DNA of 64,000 nucleotides from Planctomycetaceae bacterium. GTDB taxonomy: Bacteria; Planctomycetota; Phycisphaerae; Phycisphaerales; SM1A02. Both the position numbers and the translations under genes were made by a program. Numbering within the stretch: the first letter of the stretch is position 1; every line of letters begins with the position of its first letter. The stretch is taken from assembly GCA_027490145.1 (NCBI GenBank), contig JAIXYQ010000007.1, positions 124,001-188,000 of the forward strand, written 5' to 3'. The notes under the pieces were generated by a model. The model saw only the letters and a list, made by a program, of their open reading frames with translations. It made no database searches and was not told the DNA's origin. Below are positions 17,381-29,619 of this stretch, in pieces.

Positions 17381-18187
17381 TCAGCCAATCGCGTGCATCA
17401 GTGCAAGAATCTGCGGCGGAGTGAGTGTTTCGGCACGCATCGTTGGCAGGATCCCGATGGGGAAACTGGCTTGACGGCCAAGCAGCGCACCGAGTTGCTT
17501 CCTGCGGGAGGCGAAGATCCGGTGGACGAAGGCGCTGACCTGATCAGGATCCAGTGCAGGCCTGTCCGGCTTGGGAATCACGGACATCATGGCACTGGTG
17601 ACCCGTGGGGCGGGCCAGAAGCAGGATCCGGGCAGCGTTTCGAGCACACGGACCGTGCTCGTCAGGGACACCAGCACCGTGGCCGCGCCGTAGTCGTCGC
17701 TGCCGGGCTGCGCAGCGAGCCGCTGCGCCACCTCGCGCTGGACGGTCACGAACTGTCCGAGGCACGTCGGGTGGTGGGCAGCCAGGTTCAGGACCAGAGG
17801 GGTCGCCGCGCCGTAGGGAAGGTTGGCAACCAACCTGAACTGGCGACCACCGAGGGCCTCGAGGATGGCTGGCGAGACGGCGTGCTTGCCGTCGAGGCAG
17901 TCGCCGTGGATCAGCGTCACCCGGTCTCCCAGGCGCTCCCGGATGATGGCGGCCATGTCGGCGTCGAGTTCACAGGCCACGACCTCGCAGCCGGTGTCGA
18001 GCAGCGCTTCGGTCAACGTCCCGGTGCCGGGCCCGACCTCCAGCACCACGTCGCCGGCCGTGACGCCGCTGTGCCCGATGAGCGCCCGGAGCTTGTTCTG
18101 GTCGTGCAGGAAGTTCTGCCCGAGCCGATGCTTGGGTTCGAGCCCGCGGGTGGCCAGGATCGCCTTGATGTCGCTCAGGGTCTGCAC
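17381..18187 (-). CDS. rsmA: 16S rRNA (adenine1518/1519-N6) dimethyltransferase
   Basis: A 268-residue RsmA/KsgA, which dimethylates two adjacent adenines near the 3' end of 16S rRNA during 30S assembly. GQNFLHDQNKL, motif I VLEVGPGTGTLTEALL, motif IV ANLPYGAATPLVL and the C-terminal helical domain SRRKQLGALLG are all present. It begins 3 bases after rny and is surely co-transcribed with it. Length and motifs are normal. Confidence 0.95.
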   Translation of the reverse strand: MQTLSDIKAILATRGLEPKHRLGQNFLHDQNKLRALIGHSGVTAGDVVLEVGPGTGTLTEALLDTGCEVVACELDADMAAIIRERLGDRVTLIHGDCLDGKHAVSPAILEALGGRQFRLVANLPYGAATPLVLNLAAHHPTCLGQFVTVQREVAQRLAAQPGSDDYGAATVLVSLTSTVRVLETLPGSCFWPAPRVTSAMMSVIPKPDRPALDPDQVSAFVHRIFASRRKQLGALLGRQASFPIGILPTMRAETLTPPQILALMHAIG

Positions 18188-18190
18188 GGT

Positions 18191-19801
18191 TCAGCGCGCC
18201 GATGCCTCGGCCCGCACCTCGCGCAGGACCGAGACCTTGATCTCGCCGGGGAAGGTCATCTCGCGCTCGACGCGGGCAGCGATGGAGTCGGCGATCGCAC
18301 GGGTGCGGGCATCGTCGACCGAGCCGGCATCCACGATCACGCGCACCTCGCGACCTGCCTGCACCGCAAAGGCCTCCGTCACGCCGGCATGCTCGCGCGC
18401 GATGGCCTCGAGCTGCTGGAGCCGCTTCACGTACTGCTCCATGCTCTCGCGCCGTGCACCCGGCCGTGCGCCCGACAGGGCGTCGGCCGCCATCACGATC
18501 GGGGTGTAGGGCGTCGTCGAGGGGATGTCACCGTGGTGGCCGGCAACCGCGTTCAGGACCGCTTCGTTGCGCTCACCGTGGCGGACCAGGAAGTCCCGGC
18601 CGATCGCCGGGTGCCCGCCTTCCATCTCGTGGTCCATCGCCTTGCCGAGGTCGTGCAGCAGCCCGCATCGGCGGGCCAGGCGGCCGTCGAGCCCGAGCTG
18701 GTCGGCGATCATCTGCGACAGGAAGGCCACTTCGATCGAGTGGCGCAGCACGTTCTGGGCATAGCTGGTGCGGAACGACAGGCGGCCGAGCGCCTCGATC
18801 ACGCGGGGGTGGAGGTTGCGGACATCGGCTTCGAGGGCGGCTTCCTCGCCGGCCTTGGTGATGCGCTGCTCCATGTCGCGGCGGACCTGCGCGACGACGT
18901 CTTCGATGCGCGCAGGATGCACGCGTCCATCGGCGACGAGTCGCTGCAGGGCCTCGACCGCGATCGCCTGGCGCACGCGGTCGAAGCAACTCACCGCGAT
19001 CACGCCCGGCGTGTCGTCGATGAGGAGGTCGGCGCCGGTGGCCTTCTCGAGCGCACGGATGTTGCGCCCCTCCCGGCCGATCAGGCGGCCCTTGATCTCC
19101 TCGTTGGGCACCTTCACGGTGCGGACCGTCGATTCACCGACGGTTTCACCCGCGTAGCGCTGGATGGCCATCAGCGTGATCTCACGGCCCTGCTCGCGGG
19201 CGGAGCGCTCCGCTTCGGACAGCAGGGCATGGCGGAGTTGCGCCGCCTCGTGCTCGCTGTCGCGTCGGGCATCATCGAGCACGCGCTGCATGGCCTCGTC
19301 ACGCGTGAGGCCGGCGATCGCCTCGAGCTGGCGTCGAAGGTCCGCCAGCGCCGCTTCGCGCTCAGTCAGGGCGGCCTTGGCGCGCTCGAGGGTGGTGGAG
19401 GCCTCGCGCTCCCGGTCGTTCACGCGCTGGTCGCGTTCGTCGAGCCGGCGTTCGCGCTCGCCGAGCGCGGCGAGGCGGGCATCGACCTGCTGCTGCGTCG
19501 TGCGCAGGGCGTCCTGGCCCTGACGCAACTGGGCCAGTGCTGCGTCGATCTCGCGATCGATCTGCGCGCGCCGTTCGGCGATCCGGCGCTCGGCCTCGAG
19601 TTCGAGGCCCTTGGCCGAGGCGAGCGCTTCAGCCTGGGCGGTCTCGACGATGGCCGTCGCCTGCTGCCGCGCCACGCGCAGCGAGCGTGAACCGATGAAT
19701 CGGGCCGCCAAGGCGCCGGCCACGGCGCCGCCCACGGCACACGCCCCGGCGAGGGCAACGACCGTCGTGGTGGACATGCCGGGATCGACTGGCTCGAGCA
19801 T
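18191..19801 (-). CDS. rny: Ribonuclease Y
   Basis: A 536-residue membrane-anchored endoribonuclease that starts decay of many mRNAs. The order of domains is standard: an N-terminal transmembrane helix (about 11-35), a long coiled coil (40-210), a KH RNA-binding domain with GRLIGREGRNIRALE (238-252), and an HD phosphohydrolase domain with the HD pair at 383-384 (LLHDLGKAMDHEMEGGHP). Start 19801 lies 7 bases after TACCCT; the reading frame is open further upstream, but that part is not rny-like. rsmA follows 3 bases after its stop. It is divergent from the permease gene. Confidence 0.95.
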   Translation of the reverse strand: MLEPVDPGMSTTTVVALAGACAVGGAVAGALAARFIGSRSLRVARQQATAIVETAQAEALASAKGLELEAERRIAERRAQIDREIDAALAQLRQGQDALRTTQQQVDARLAALGERERRLDERDQRVNDREREASTTLERAKAALTEREAALADLRRQLEAIAGLTRDEAMQRVLDDARRDSEHEAAQLRHALLSEAERSAREQGREITLMAIQRYAGETVGESTVRTVKVPNEEIKGRLIGREGRNIRALEKATGADLLIDDTPGVIAVSCFDRVRQAIAVEALQRLVADGRVHPARIEDVVAQVRRDMEQRITKAGEEAALEADVRNLHPRVIEALGRLSFRTSYAQNVLRHSIEVAFLSQMIADQLGLDGRLARRCGLLHDLGKAMDHEMEGGHPAIGRDFLVRHGERNEAVLNAVAGHHGDIPSTTPYTPIVMAADALSGARPGARRESMEQYVKRLQQLEAIAREHAGVTEAFAVQAGREVRVIVDAGSVDDARTRAIADSIAARVEREMTFPGEIKVSVLREVRAEASAR

Positions 19802-19808
19802 GGGCTCA

Positions 19809-19814
19809 AGGGTA
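19809..19814 (-). promoter_or_regulatory. -10 box of rny-rsmA (leaderless)
   Basis: TACCCT on the minus strand ends 7 bases before the rny ATG. Confidence 0.45.
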
Positions 19815-19846
19815 ATCGACCCGCGCGACCGGGCGCGCGGGCACCG

Positions 19847-19852
19847 TACGAT
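19847..19852 (+). promoter_or_regulatory. -10 box of the ABC-2 permease gene (leaderless)
   Basis: TACGAT ends 7 bases before the ATG at 19860. It is separate from, and divergent to, the rny box 33 bases away. Confidence 0.45.
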
Positions 19853-19859
19853 CCGAACC

Positions 19860-21635
19860 ATGTCCGGCGTGGTCCAGCGACTCCTCGCGCTTGCTCCCAC
19901 CAATCCCATCGCGGTGCGCGTGGTGACGGGTGCGAGCCGCCGCACGCGGCACCTCCACCTGCGTGCGGGCTACCTGGGACTGATGGCCACGATCCTCACG
20001 CTGGCGCTGTTGTTCACCGGATCCGAAGGCATGCGCGGCCTTGCGGCGCGTGGCGCGCAGGCCTTCACCCTGGTCAGCTACGGGCAGGTGCTGGCGATCT
20101 GCCTGCTCACGCCTGTGTTCATGGCGGGCGCGATTGCGCATGAATCCAGCCCGCGGACCTGGGAAATCATGCTGACGACGCCGTTGTCGAGCGCGCAGAT
20201 CGTCCTGGGCAACCTGCTCGGCCGCCTGTTCTTCGTCGTGGCCCTGCTGCTGAGCACGTTCCCGCTCTTCGCGGTCACGCAACTCTTCGGCGGCGTGAGC
20301 GGCGGCTCGATCATGGGCTCGTACGCGATCGCGGCCTCGACCGCCGTCCTCGTGGGGAGCATCGCCATCATGCTGTGCGTGACCCGCGTCGGCGGCCAGC
20401 GGGCGGTCTTCGCGTTCTACGTCTCGGTGGTGGCCTATCTCTTCGTCACGTACGGGGTCGATGCGGGCTTGCGGCAGCAGGTCGGGACCACGCTGGACGT
20501 CACCTCGACCACGGTCATCACACCGCTGAATCCGTTCCTCACCCTCGAGGTCCTGCTGCGATCCAATCGCTACGTGGTGCCGGCCGAGGGCGGCTTCTGG
20601 ATGACGCGACCAGTCCTGGCTCAGGCGGTCCTCTTCATGGGCACGGCGCTGGTGCTCATGGCATGGAGCGTGCTGCGCGTGCGACTGATCGGCGCCGACG
20701 AGCGTGGTTCGCTGGGTCGCGTCCGGCAGGGTTCGAGCCGTCCGCCGAGCGAAGTCTGGCAGAACGGCATCGCCTGGCGCGAGCTGCATGCACGCAACCT
20801 CGGGCTGGGGTCGCTCGTCATGCGCTGGGGTTTCCTGTCGATCGGCGTGGCGGCGTCGGCCGTGCCGGCCATCCTGCACGCCCGGGGCACGCTCAACGAT
20901 GCCGGGTTCCCCGTGGCGGTCCTCATCGTGGTGGCAGCCGAGAGCGTGATCGTTGCCCTCGCTGCACTGAACGCCAGCGCGACCGCCGTCACCAAGGAGC
21001 GCGAGGACGGTTCGCTCGACATCCTGCTGACCACCCCGATCGATCCCGGTGCGTACCTGTCGGGCAAGCTGCGCGGGATCGTCACGTACCTCTGGCCCAT
21101 GCTGGCCGCCCCGATCCTGGGCGTGCTCGTGGCGGTGGCGTACTCCATGGCCCGCGGCCTGCTCGTGGCACTCCCCGGCGGATCGGTGCGCGCGCCGCTG
21201 ATCCTGCCGGAGGTGGCGATCGCGTTCCCGCTGGTCCTCGTGGCGTTCACGGCCTTCTGCGTCATGGTCGGCCTGCAGTGGTCGGTGCAGAGCAAGGGGA
21301 CCATCGGCAGCGTCTTCGCGGCCACCGGCGTCGCCGCGGCGGTGGCGCTCGTGAGTGGACTGTGTGGCCTGGGCCTGGGCGGCCGGATCCCGGTCCTGGG
21401 TCCGTTCCTCGCGGGGTTCAATCCGTTGGCGGTCCTGCAGCTGGGGCTGGCGCCGCAGGACCTCTTCGCCGCACTCGCGGTCGAGTCGCTCGCCGAGCTC
21501 TCGGCCACCCGTGCCGCACTGGTGGCTGGTGCCATCGCCGGCTCGGTCGGCTACCTGGCCATCGTCGTCGCGATCCGCGCGTCGCTGCGGCAACGCTTCA
21601 TGACGATCGTGCGGCGCCTGGCCGGCACGGCCTGA
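19860..21635 (+). CDS. ABC-2-type membrane permease, duplicated architecture
   Basis: A 591-residue polytopic membrane protein built of two similar halves, each with about six hydrophobic helices and an ABC-2/NosY-like cytosolic motif: HESSPRTWEIMLTTPLSSAQ in the first half and KEREDGSLDILLTTPIDPGA in the second. Both resemble the coupling segment of permeases in which a paired ATPase reshapes the transport path. No ATP-binding subunit is encoded next to it, so its ATPase must come from elsewhere or be absent. The substrate is unknown. The start is set by the -10 box 7 bases upstream, which makes it leaderless. Confidence 0.78.
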   Translation: MSGVVQRLLALAPTNPIAVRVVTGASRRTRHLHLRAGYLGLMATILTLALLFTGSEGMRGLAARGAQAFTLVSYGQVLAICLLTPVFMAGAIAHESSPRTWEIMLTTPLSSAQIVLGNLLGRLFFVVALLLSTFPLFAVTQLFGGVSGGSIMGSYAIAASTAVLVGSIAIMLCVTRVGGQRAVFAFYVSVVAYLFVTYGVDAGLRQQVGTTLDVTSTTVITPLNPFLTLEVLLRSNRYVVPAEGGFWMTRPVLAQAVLFMGTALVLMAWSVLRVRLIGADERGSLGRVRQGSSRPPSEVWQNGIAWRELHARNLGLGSLVMRWGFLSIGVAASAVPAILHARGTLNDAGFPVAVLIVVAAESVIVALAALNASATAVTKEREDGSLDILLTTPIDPGAYLSGKLRGIVTYLWPMLAAPILGVLVAVAYSMARGLLVALPGGSVRAPLILPEVAIAFPLVLVAFTAFCVMVGLQWSVQSKGTIGSVFAATGVAAAVALVSGLCGLGLGGRIPVLGPFLAGFNPLAVLQLGLAPQDLFAALAVESLAELSATRAALVAGAIAGSVGYLAIVVAIRASLRQRFMTIVRRLAGTA

Positions 21636-21705
21636 TCCGGTTCTGACGGGAATCCCAGCATGTTCCGGCATGCCGGCCTGCGCGCACGCGTGGTCGGCAC
21701 GGCCC

Positions 21706-21711
21706 TAGAAT
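21706..21711 (+). promoter_or_regulatory. -10 box of acnA
   Basis: TAGAAT lies 23 bases before the ATG. Unlike the leaderless genes, this one leaves room for a Shine-Dalgarno sequence (AAGGA at 21723-21727). Confidence 0.5.
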
Positions 21712-21734
21712 CGATCCTCCCCAAGGAACACCCC

Positions 21735-24422
<2,688 letters not shown>

Positions 24423-24440
24423 TCCGCACCGAACTTCCTT

Positions 24441-24492
24441 CGTGCCCCCGCGGGGCATGGCCTGGAGCATGTCTGCTCCGCGCCATGCCCCG
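24441..24492 (+). promoter_or_regulatory. Mutually exclusive hairpins enclosing the comF start codon
   Basis: CGGGGCATGG (24451-24460) is perfectly complementary to CCATGCCCCG (24483-24492), with an inner 6-bp stem GGAGCA/TGCTCC (24464-24469 with 24474-24479). The comF ATG at 24485 lies in this stem. The same left arm can instead pair upstream: TGCCCC (24443-24448) with GGGGCA (24452-24457). The two folds exclude each other, so this may be a translational switch or simply the acnA 3' end. Confidence 0.45.
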
Positions 24493-25219
24493 CTTCTCAT
24501 TGCCGGATGCGCTTCGCGCGTGGATCGATCCAGACATCCTCGGTCTGACCGAGCTCCCGTTGCCGCGGGCGCTCGGCACATCCGTGGGTCATTGCACCGT
24601 CTGCGGTGCGTGGACGAACGGTGGCGGGTCGGACCCCGCGAGCCGTGACGGATGCGAACTTCCGGAAGGGGTCGATGCGGTGATCTCGTTGGGCGACTAT
24701 GACGGCCCAGCTGGCCAGGCCGCTCGACTCATCAAGGGCACATGCTGGGCTGACGGTGCGTGGTGGTGGGGGAGAGCACTCGGCGAGCGGCTCATTGCGT
24801 GGTCGGCGTGCGAGCGAAACGCCGGAGCAGAGATCGGGTGCGGCGGTGTCTCGGCATACGCCCCCATGAAGGGCGCCGTGCTGGTGCCCGTTCCCGGCGA
24901 TCCGTGGCGCACGCTCGTGCGCGGCATTGACCATGCTGGCGCGTTGACCCGAGCGGCGTCCACGGCCTGCGGTTGGCCGTCCCGCTCGCTGCTGGTCCGC
25001 CATGACCGGGTGCGGCAAGCGTCGCGCCGGGCGCAACAACGTCGGTCGTTGCACGGGCGATTCGCACTCCGATCAAAAATCATGACCGTTCCAGAGCAAG
25101 TCGTGCTCGTGGATGACGTCTGCACGACTGGCTCCACCGGCGCCGATTGCGCCCACGCGATCCGCCGTGCGGGCGCCTCCTGGGTCGCCTTGGGAGTGCT
25201 GGCCCGGGCGCACCGATAA
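24485..25219 (+). CDS. comF: ComF-family phosphoribosyltransferase-like protein
   Basis: A 244-residue ComF-like protein, related to natural transformation but also present in non-competent bacteria. The N-terminal zinc ribbon is reduced to one visible pair, CTVCG (37-41), and a further Cys near residue 57. The middle has DYDGPAGQAARLIKGTCWAD and VLVPVPGDPWRTLVRGIDHA. The PRPP-binding loop is VVLVDDVCTTGSTGADC. A QASRRAQQRRSLHGRFAL segment matches the conserved QxxLxxxxRxxN region of ComF only loosely. Start and fold are supported by the hairpin context. The exact biochemical role is unknown. Confidence 0.78.
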   Translation: MPRFSLPDALRAWIDPDILGLTELPLPRALGTSVGHCTVCGAWTNGGGSDPASRDGCELPEGVDAVISLGDYDGPAGQAARLIKGTCWADGAWWWGRALGERLIAWSACERNAGAEIGCGGVSAYAPMKGAVLVPVPGDPWRTLVRGIDHAGALTRAASTACGWPSRSLLVRHDRVRQASRRAQQRRSLHGRFALRSKIMTVPEQVVLVDDVCTTGSTGADCAHAIRRAGASWVALGVLARAHR

Positions 25220-25291
25220 AACCATCGGCCAGATCGGCGGAAAGCGCTGCTTATTGAGCCTTGAATGAATTGTGGACAGCCTCACAACCCC

Positions 25292-25319
25292 TTGACAGGC
25301 CGTTTGATTTGCGTACACT
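25292..25319 (+). promoter_or_regulatory. Promoter of the 16S rRNA gene
   Basis: A perfect TTGACA (25292-25297), a 16-base spacer and TACACT (25314-25319) predict a start near 25326. A second TTGACA at 25379 has no good -10. The 366-base leader that follows holds several strong hairpins: CGCTCACTA/TAGTGAGCG (25456-25479), CCATCGGAT/ATCCGATGG near 25577, and ACAGGG/CCCTGT (25666-25681). They are probably rRNA processing or antitermination structures. Confidence 0.75.
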
Positions 25320-25691
25320 CTCCCTCCCGCCGCATCTCGCAGCGGGCACACTGGTGCGCTACGCAGCAGTGAGTTTCCTTGACAATCGAGCAGTTGGAAC
25401 CGCGAGGATGCGGGCTTCGCACGCAACGTTCACAGCGTTGAGTGCAGGCAAAAATCGCTCACTATCACAGTAGTGAGCGCCGACATCCTCTGTGATGCCA
25501 GAATGTGATAGATAGTCGATTCTGAGGACTCCTTCGCGGGGCGAAAGCCCATGGCGACGGATGTCGGAAACTTCCATCGGATTGCCATCCGATGGCACCA
25601 ACAGAATGGTGAACGACCGGCCGGTGCTTTCGGCACCGGTCGCCAGGCAACCTTCATCGAAGATCACAGGGCTTGCCCTGTTTATTCGTCC

Positions 25692-27187
<1,496 letters not shown>

Positions 27188-27306
27188 GAATGTTCTTAGA
27201 CATCCCGCGAGAGCGATCTCGCAGATGCAATCGTCAACGTACCTCGTCCACTCACGTGGAAACCGGCTCGGCAACGAGCTGGAATGGCTCCAACTGCTCT
27301 TTTCTA

Positions 27307-27342
27307 CAGCGCCCTCGGCTTGCCGGGGGCGCTGTTCTTTTT
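27307..27342 (+). terminator. Terminator of the 16S transcription unit
   Basis: CAGCGCCC (27307-27314) pairs with GGGCGCTG (27327-27334) around an inner CGGC/GCCG stem, followed by TTCTTTTT. The spacer between the rRNA end and this hairpin has two small hairpins (27181-27200 and 27207-27222) and no tRNA. Confidence 0.9.
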
Positions 27343-27373
27343 GGTGCCTGGACCGTCTTGGCCTCGGCCACGC

Positions 27374-27379
27374 TAGCCT
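27374..27379 (+). promoter_or_regulatory. -10 box of the TIM-barrel isomerase gene (leaderless)
   Basis: TAGCCT ends exactly 6 bases before the ATG at 27386. Confidence 0.45.
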
Positions 27380-27385
27380 GACCTG

Positions 27386-28285
27386 ATGGACCGCCGCACC
27401 TTCCTGGCCTCTGCCGGATCCGTCGCCGCCGCTGCACAACTCTCCTCAGGCGCCACGCCGGAGTCCACGGTCGGCTCGAGAGCGCAGATCCGAGAGCGCG
27501 CCGCTGGCCCGAGTGGTGCCCCGACCTATGGCCACTCGGTCTGCCGCTGGTGCTACGGCGGATTCGAGCTCAAGGACCTGTGCGTCCGGGTCAAGGCCAT
27601 GGGCTACGGGAGCGTCGAGCTCCTGAGCGAGGACGAGTGGGGGGTGGTGCGCGATGGGGGTCTGCAGTGCGCCGTGTCCAACGGCCCCACGTCGATCGTC
27701 GAAGGCATGAATCGTCGCGAGACGCACGACCGCATCGTGAAGGAGGCCGAGCGGCTCCTTCCGCTCGTGGCCAAGGCAGGCATCCCGCAGATGATCGTGT
27801 TCAGCGGAAATCGCCGAGGCATGGCTGATGACGAGGGCCTGGCGAACTGCGCGGAGTGCCTTCGCCGGATCATGCCCGCAGCCAACGCCGAGGGCGTGAC
27901 GGTCATCATGGAGTTGCTGAACTCCAAGGTCGATCACCGCGATTACATGTGCGATCGAACCCCCTGGGGCGTTCGGCTGGCCGAGGCGGTCGGCGACGAC
28001 CGGTTCCGACTGCTGTACGACATCTATCACATGCAGGTCATGGAGGGCGATGTCATCCGCACCATCCGCGATCACGCGAAGTGGATCGGTCACTACCACA
28101 CCGGCGGCGTCCCAGGCCGCAACGAGATCGGCACGACGCAGGAACTGTTCTATCCGGCCATCTGCTCCGCCATCGCGGCGACCGGCTTCACTGGTTTCAT
28201 CGGCCAGGAGTTCATCCCGGCACTCGATCCGATGCAGGGCCTGCAAGCGGCCATCTCGCTCTGCCGCGATCCACGCGCGGCGTGA
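27386..28285 (+). CDS. Hydroxypyruvate isomerase-like TIM-barrel protein with Tat-like signal
   Basis: A 299-residue xylose-isomerase-like TIM barrel. Residues 1-18 (MDRRTFLASAGSVAAAA) resemble a twin-arginine signal, so the folded enzyme may be exported to the periplasm. Family features are GYGSVELLSEDEWG, MIVFSGNRRG, EGVTVIMELLNSKVDHRDYM (metal-binding Glu), RLLYDIYHMQVMEGD (Asp and His) and GFIGQEFIPALDP (Glu). These match the divalent-metal site of hydroxypyruvate isomerases. The natural substrate is not determined. It has its own -10 box and is followed by a 424-base gap containing the RNA candidate. Confidence 0.83.
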   Translation: MDRRTFLASAGSVAAAAQLSSGATPESTVGSRAQIRERAAGPSGAPTYGHSVCRWCYGGFELKDLCVRVKAMGYGSVELLSEDEWGVVRDGGLQCAVSNGPTSIVEGMNRRETHDRIVKEAERLLPLVAKAGIPQMIVFSGNRRGMADDEGLANCAECLRRIMPAANAEGVTVIMELLNSKVDHRDYMCDRTPWGVRLAEAVGDDRFRLLYDIYHMQVMEGDVIRTIRDHAKWIGHYHTGGVPGRNEIGTTQELFYPAICSAIAATGFTGFIGQEFIPALDPMQGLQAAISLCRDPRAA

Positions 28286-28403
28286 CGGACCCATGCCAGC
28301 TCCGGGGACGGCTCGTCCGCGGGGGTGCGCGCCAGAGAAGGACCGAAAACCTGTTCGGCGGCTTCAACGCGCGGAAAAGGTGAGCGAGCGGGAGGAAATT
28401 CAC

Positions 28404-28431
28404 TTGCGCTGTGCAGAGTCCGAACTACCTT
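28404..28431 (+). promoter_or_regulatory. Promoter of the candidate structured RNA
   Basis: TTGCGC (28404-28409), a 16-base spacer and TACCTT (28426-28431) predict a start at about 28438. The bases before it (28286-28403) show nothing else recognisable. Confidence 0.45.
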
Positions 28432-28437
28432 GCACGT

Positions 28438-28603
28438 GCTTGGAAGGAAAGGGCCCTCGCCGCGCAAGCGGCACGTCGGTTGGCCCCGCAAGGGGCACCT
28501 GCCCGCCTTCCAGCGACGCAGGCATCCGGCACGGGGGCTCACTGGTGCGCGGTCACTCGCGCGCCTGCGCGGCGCCCCCGATCTGGGCCCCGACCTTCTG
28601 AGT
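28438..28603 (+). ncRNA. Candidate structured non-coding RNA of about 166 nt
   Basis: The ends of this segment pair: 28439-28447 with 28594-28602 (9 bp including two G-U), then after a 3/3 internal loop GGGCCC 28451-28456 with 28585-28590. Inside are two hairpins with GCAA tetraloops, GCCGC/GCGGC (28459-28472) and GCCCC/GGGGC (28483-28496). There is also a possible pseudoknot: CGCAGGC (28517-28523) with GCCTGCG (28563-28569), and CGGGGGC (28532-28538) with GCCCCCG (28574-28580). The 5' arm TGGAAGG can alternatively pair with CCTTCCA at 28506-28512. A promoter precedes it and a terminator follows. It lacks RNase P, tmRNA and SRP core motifs. It could be a 6S variant, a new RNA, or a leader of the downstream FKBP gene. 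Confidence 0.5.
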
Positions 28604-28607
28604 TTCG

Positions 28608-28651
28608 GGCGCCACCGGACTCCATCGTGGGGGAGTCTGGGGCGCCTTTTT
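28608..28651 (+). terminator. Terminator after the RNA candidate
   Basis: GGCGCC (28608-28613) pairs with GGCGCC (28641-28646), and GACTCC (28618-28623) with GGAGTC (28632-28637), followed by TTTTT. Confidence 0.8.
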
Positions 28652-28679
28652 CATTCCGGCAGCGGGCGAGCGCCCGGTC

Positions 28680-28685
28680 TACGAT
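28680..28685 (+). promoter_or_regulatory. -10 box of the PepSY-FKBP gene
   Basis: TACGAT lies 24 bases before the ATG at 28710, and AAGGAG at 28699-28704 is the Shine-Dalgarno. Confidence 0.4.
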
Positions 28686-28709
28686 CCCGGCCCCAACCAA
28701 GGAGCCTCC

Positions 28710-29582
28710 ATGACCTCGCTGCTCGCCGCACTCGTTCTCTCGCTTGTTGCCGTCTCGGACGGCGCTCCCGACTACTCGGCGCTTCCGGTTGATCCTGCCG
28801 AGATGGAGCAGCGCCTGGCGGCCTGCGCCGTGAGCTTCGACAAGGCGATCGAGTTGGCCGTGGCCAAGGTGCCCGGCATGGTGGTGGAGGCCGACGTGCA
28901 TGACCACGGCGGCGTGCTGCAGTACGAGATCATCATCGGTGGCAACGGCACCATCAAGCGCGTGGTCGTCAACGCGACCACTGGCGCCGTCACGGCGCCG
29001 GCGCTCGACCTGAAGGGTGCCGTGGCGGCGGCCCGGGCGAAGGTCGATGGCCAGGTCATGAGCGTGGTCTCGGACCAGCTCGCCGATCCGCCGACCTACA
29101 CGGTCCGCATGTTCCACAAGGGCAAGATGCACACCATCACCCTGAGCGCCGTCGATGGCGCCATCGCCAACTCGACGGCGCAGGGGCGCTTCCCCGGTGA
29201 AGACACGGGCGACAAGGAACCCGTGGTCCTTCCCAGCGGCCTGCAGTACGTGGACCTCGTCGAGGGCACCGGCGCCCAGCCCAGCGGCCCATCCGCGAAG
29301 GTCAAGGTGCACTACACCGGATACTTCAACGACGGCAAGGTGTTCGACAGTTCCGTGAGCCGCGGCCAGCCGGCTGAGTTCCCCCTCGGCCAGGTGATCA
29401 AGGGCTGGACCGAAGGCGTGGGCAGCATGAAGGTCGGTGGCAAGCGCAAGCTCGTGATTCCCTTCCAGCTCGCCTACGGCCCGGAAGGCCGTGGACCGAT
29501 CCCGCCCAAGGCCACGCTGTTCTTCGACGTCGAGCTGCTCGAGATCGTGAGCGATCCGGGCGCGGCACCTGCCGGCAAGTGA
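28710..29582 (+). CDS. Exported PepSY-FKBP peptidyl-prolyl isomerase
   Basis: A 290-residue exported protein of unusual build. A signal peptide (about 1-18) is followed by two PepSY-like repeats: FDKAIELAVAKVPGMVVEAD with YEIIIGGNGTIKRVVVNATT, and LKGAVAAARAKVDGQVMSVV with TYTVRMFHKGKMHTITLSAV. The C-terminal third is an FKBP domain: GTGAQPSGPSAKVKVHYTGY, VFDSSVSRGQPAEFPLGQVI, WTEGVGSMKVGGKRKLVIP and LAYGPEGRGPIPPKATLFFD. FKBPs catalyse proline isomerisation; PepSY modules are associated with inhibition of proteases. The combination suggests a periplasmic folding factor. A Shine-Dalgarno AAGGAG is present. Confidence 0.88.
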   Translation: MTSLLAALVLSLVAVSDGAPDYSALPVDPAEMEQRLAACAVSFDKAIELAVAKVPGMVVEADVHDHGGVLQYEIIIGGNGTIKRVVVNATTGAVTAPALDLKGAVAAARAKVDGQVMSVVSDQLADPPTYTVRMFHKGKMHTITLSAVDGAIANSTAQGRFPGEDTGDKEPVVLPSGLQYVDLVEGTGAQPSGPSAKVKVHYTGYFNDGKVFDSSVSRGQPAEFPLGQVIKGWTEGVGSMKVGGKRKLVIPFQLAYGPEGRGPIPPKATLFFDVELLEIVSDPGAAPAGK

Positions 29583-29619
29583 TCGTCGTCGGCTCGGCCG
29601 CAGGCCGGCCTGACTGAGG

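Noticed and set aside
25379-25409. Second 16S promoter from a TTGACA at 25379
   Set aside because: No acceptable -10 lies 16-18 bases downstream; GAGGAT is poor and at 19 bases.
28381-28603. RNase P, SRP or tmRNA identity for the structured RNA
   Set aside because: The GAGGAAAGTCC and ACAGNRA blocks, the GGAAGGAAGCAGCC loop and a tRNA-like CCA end are all absent.
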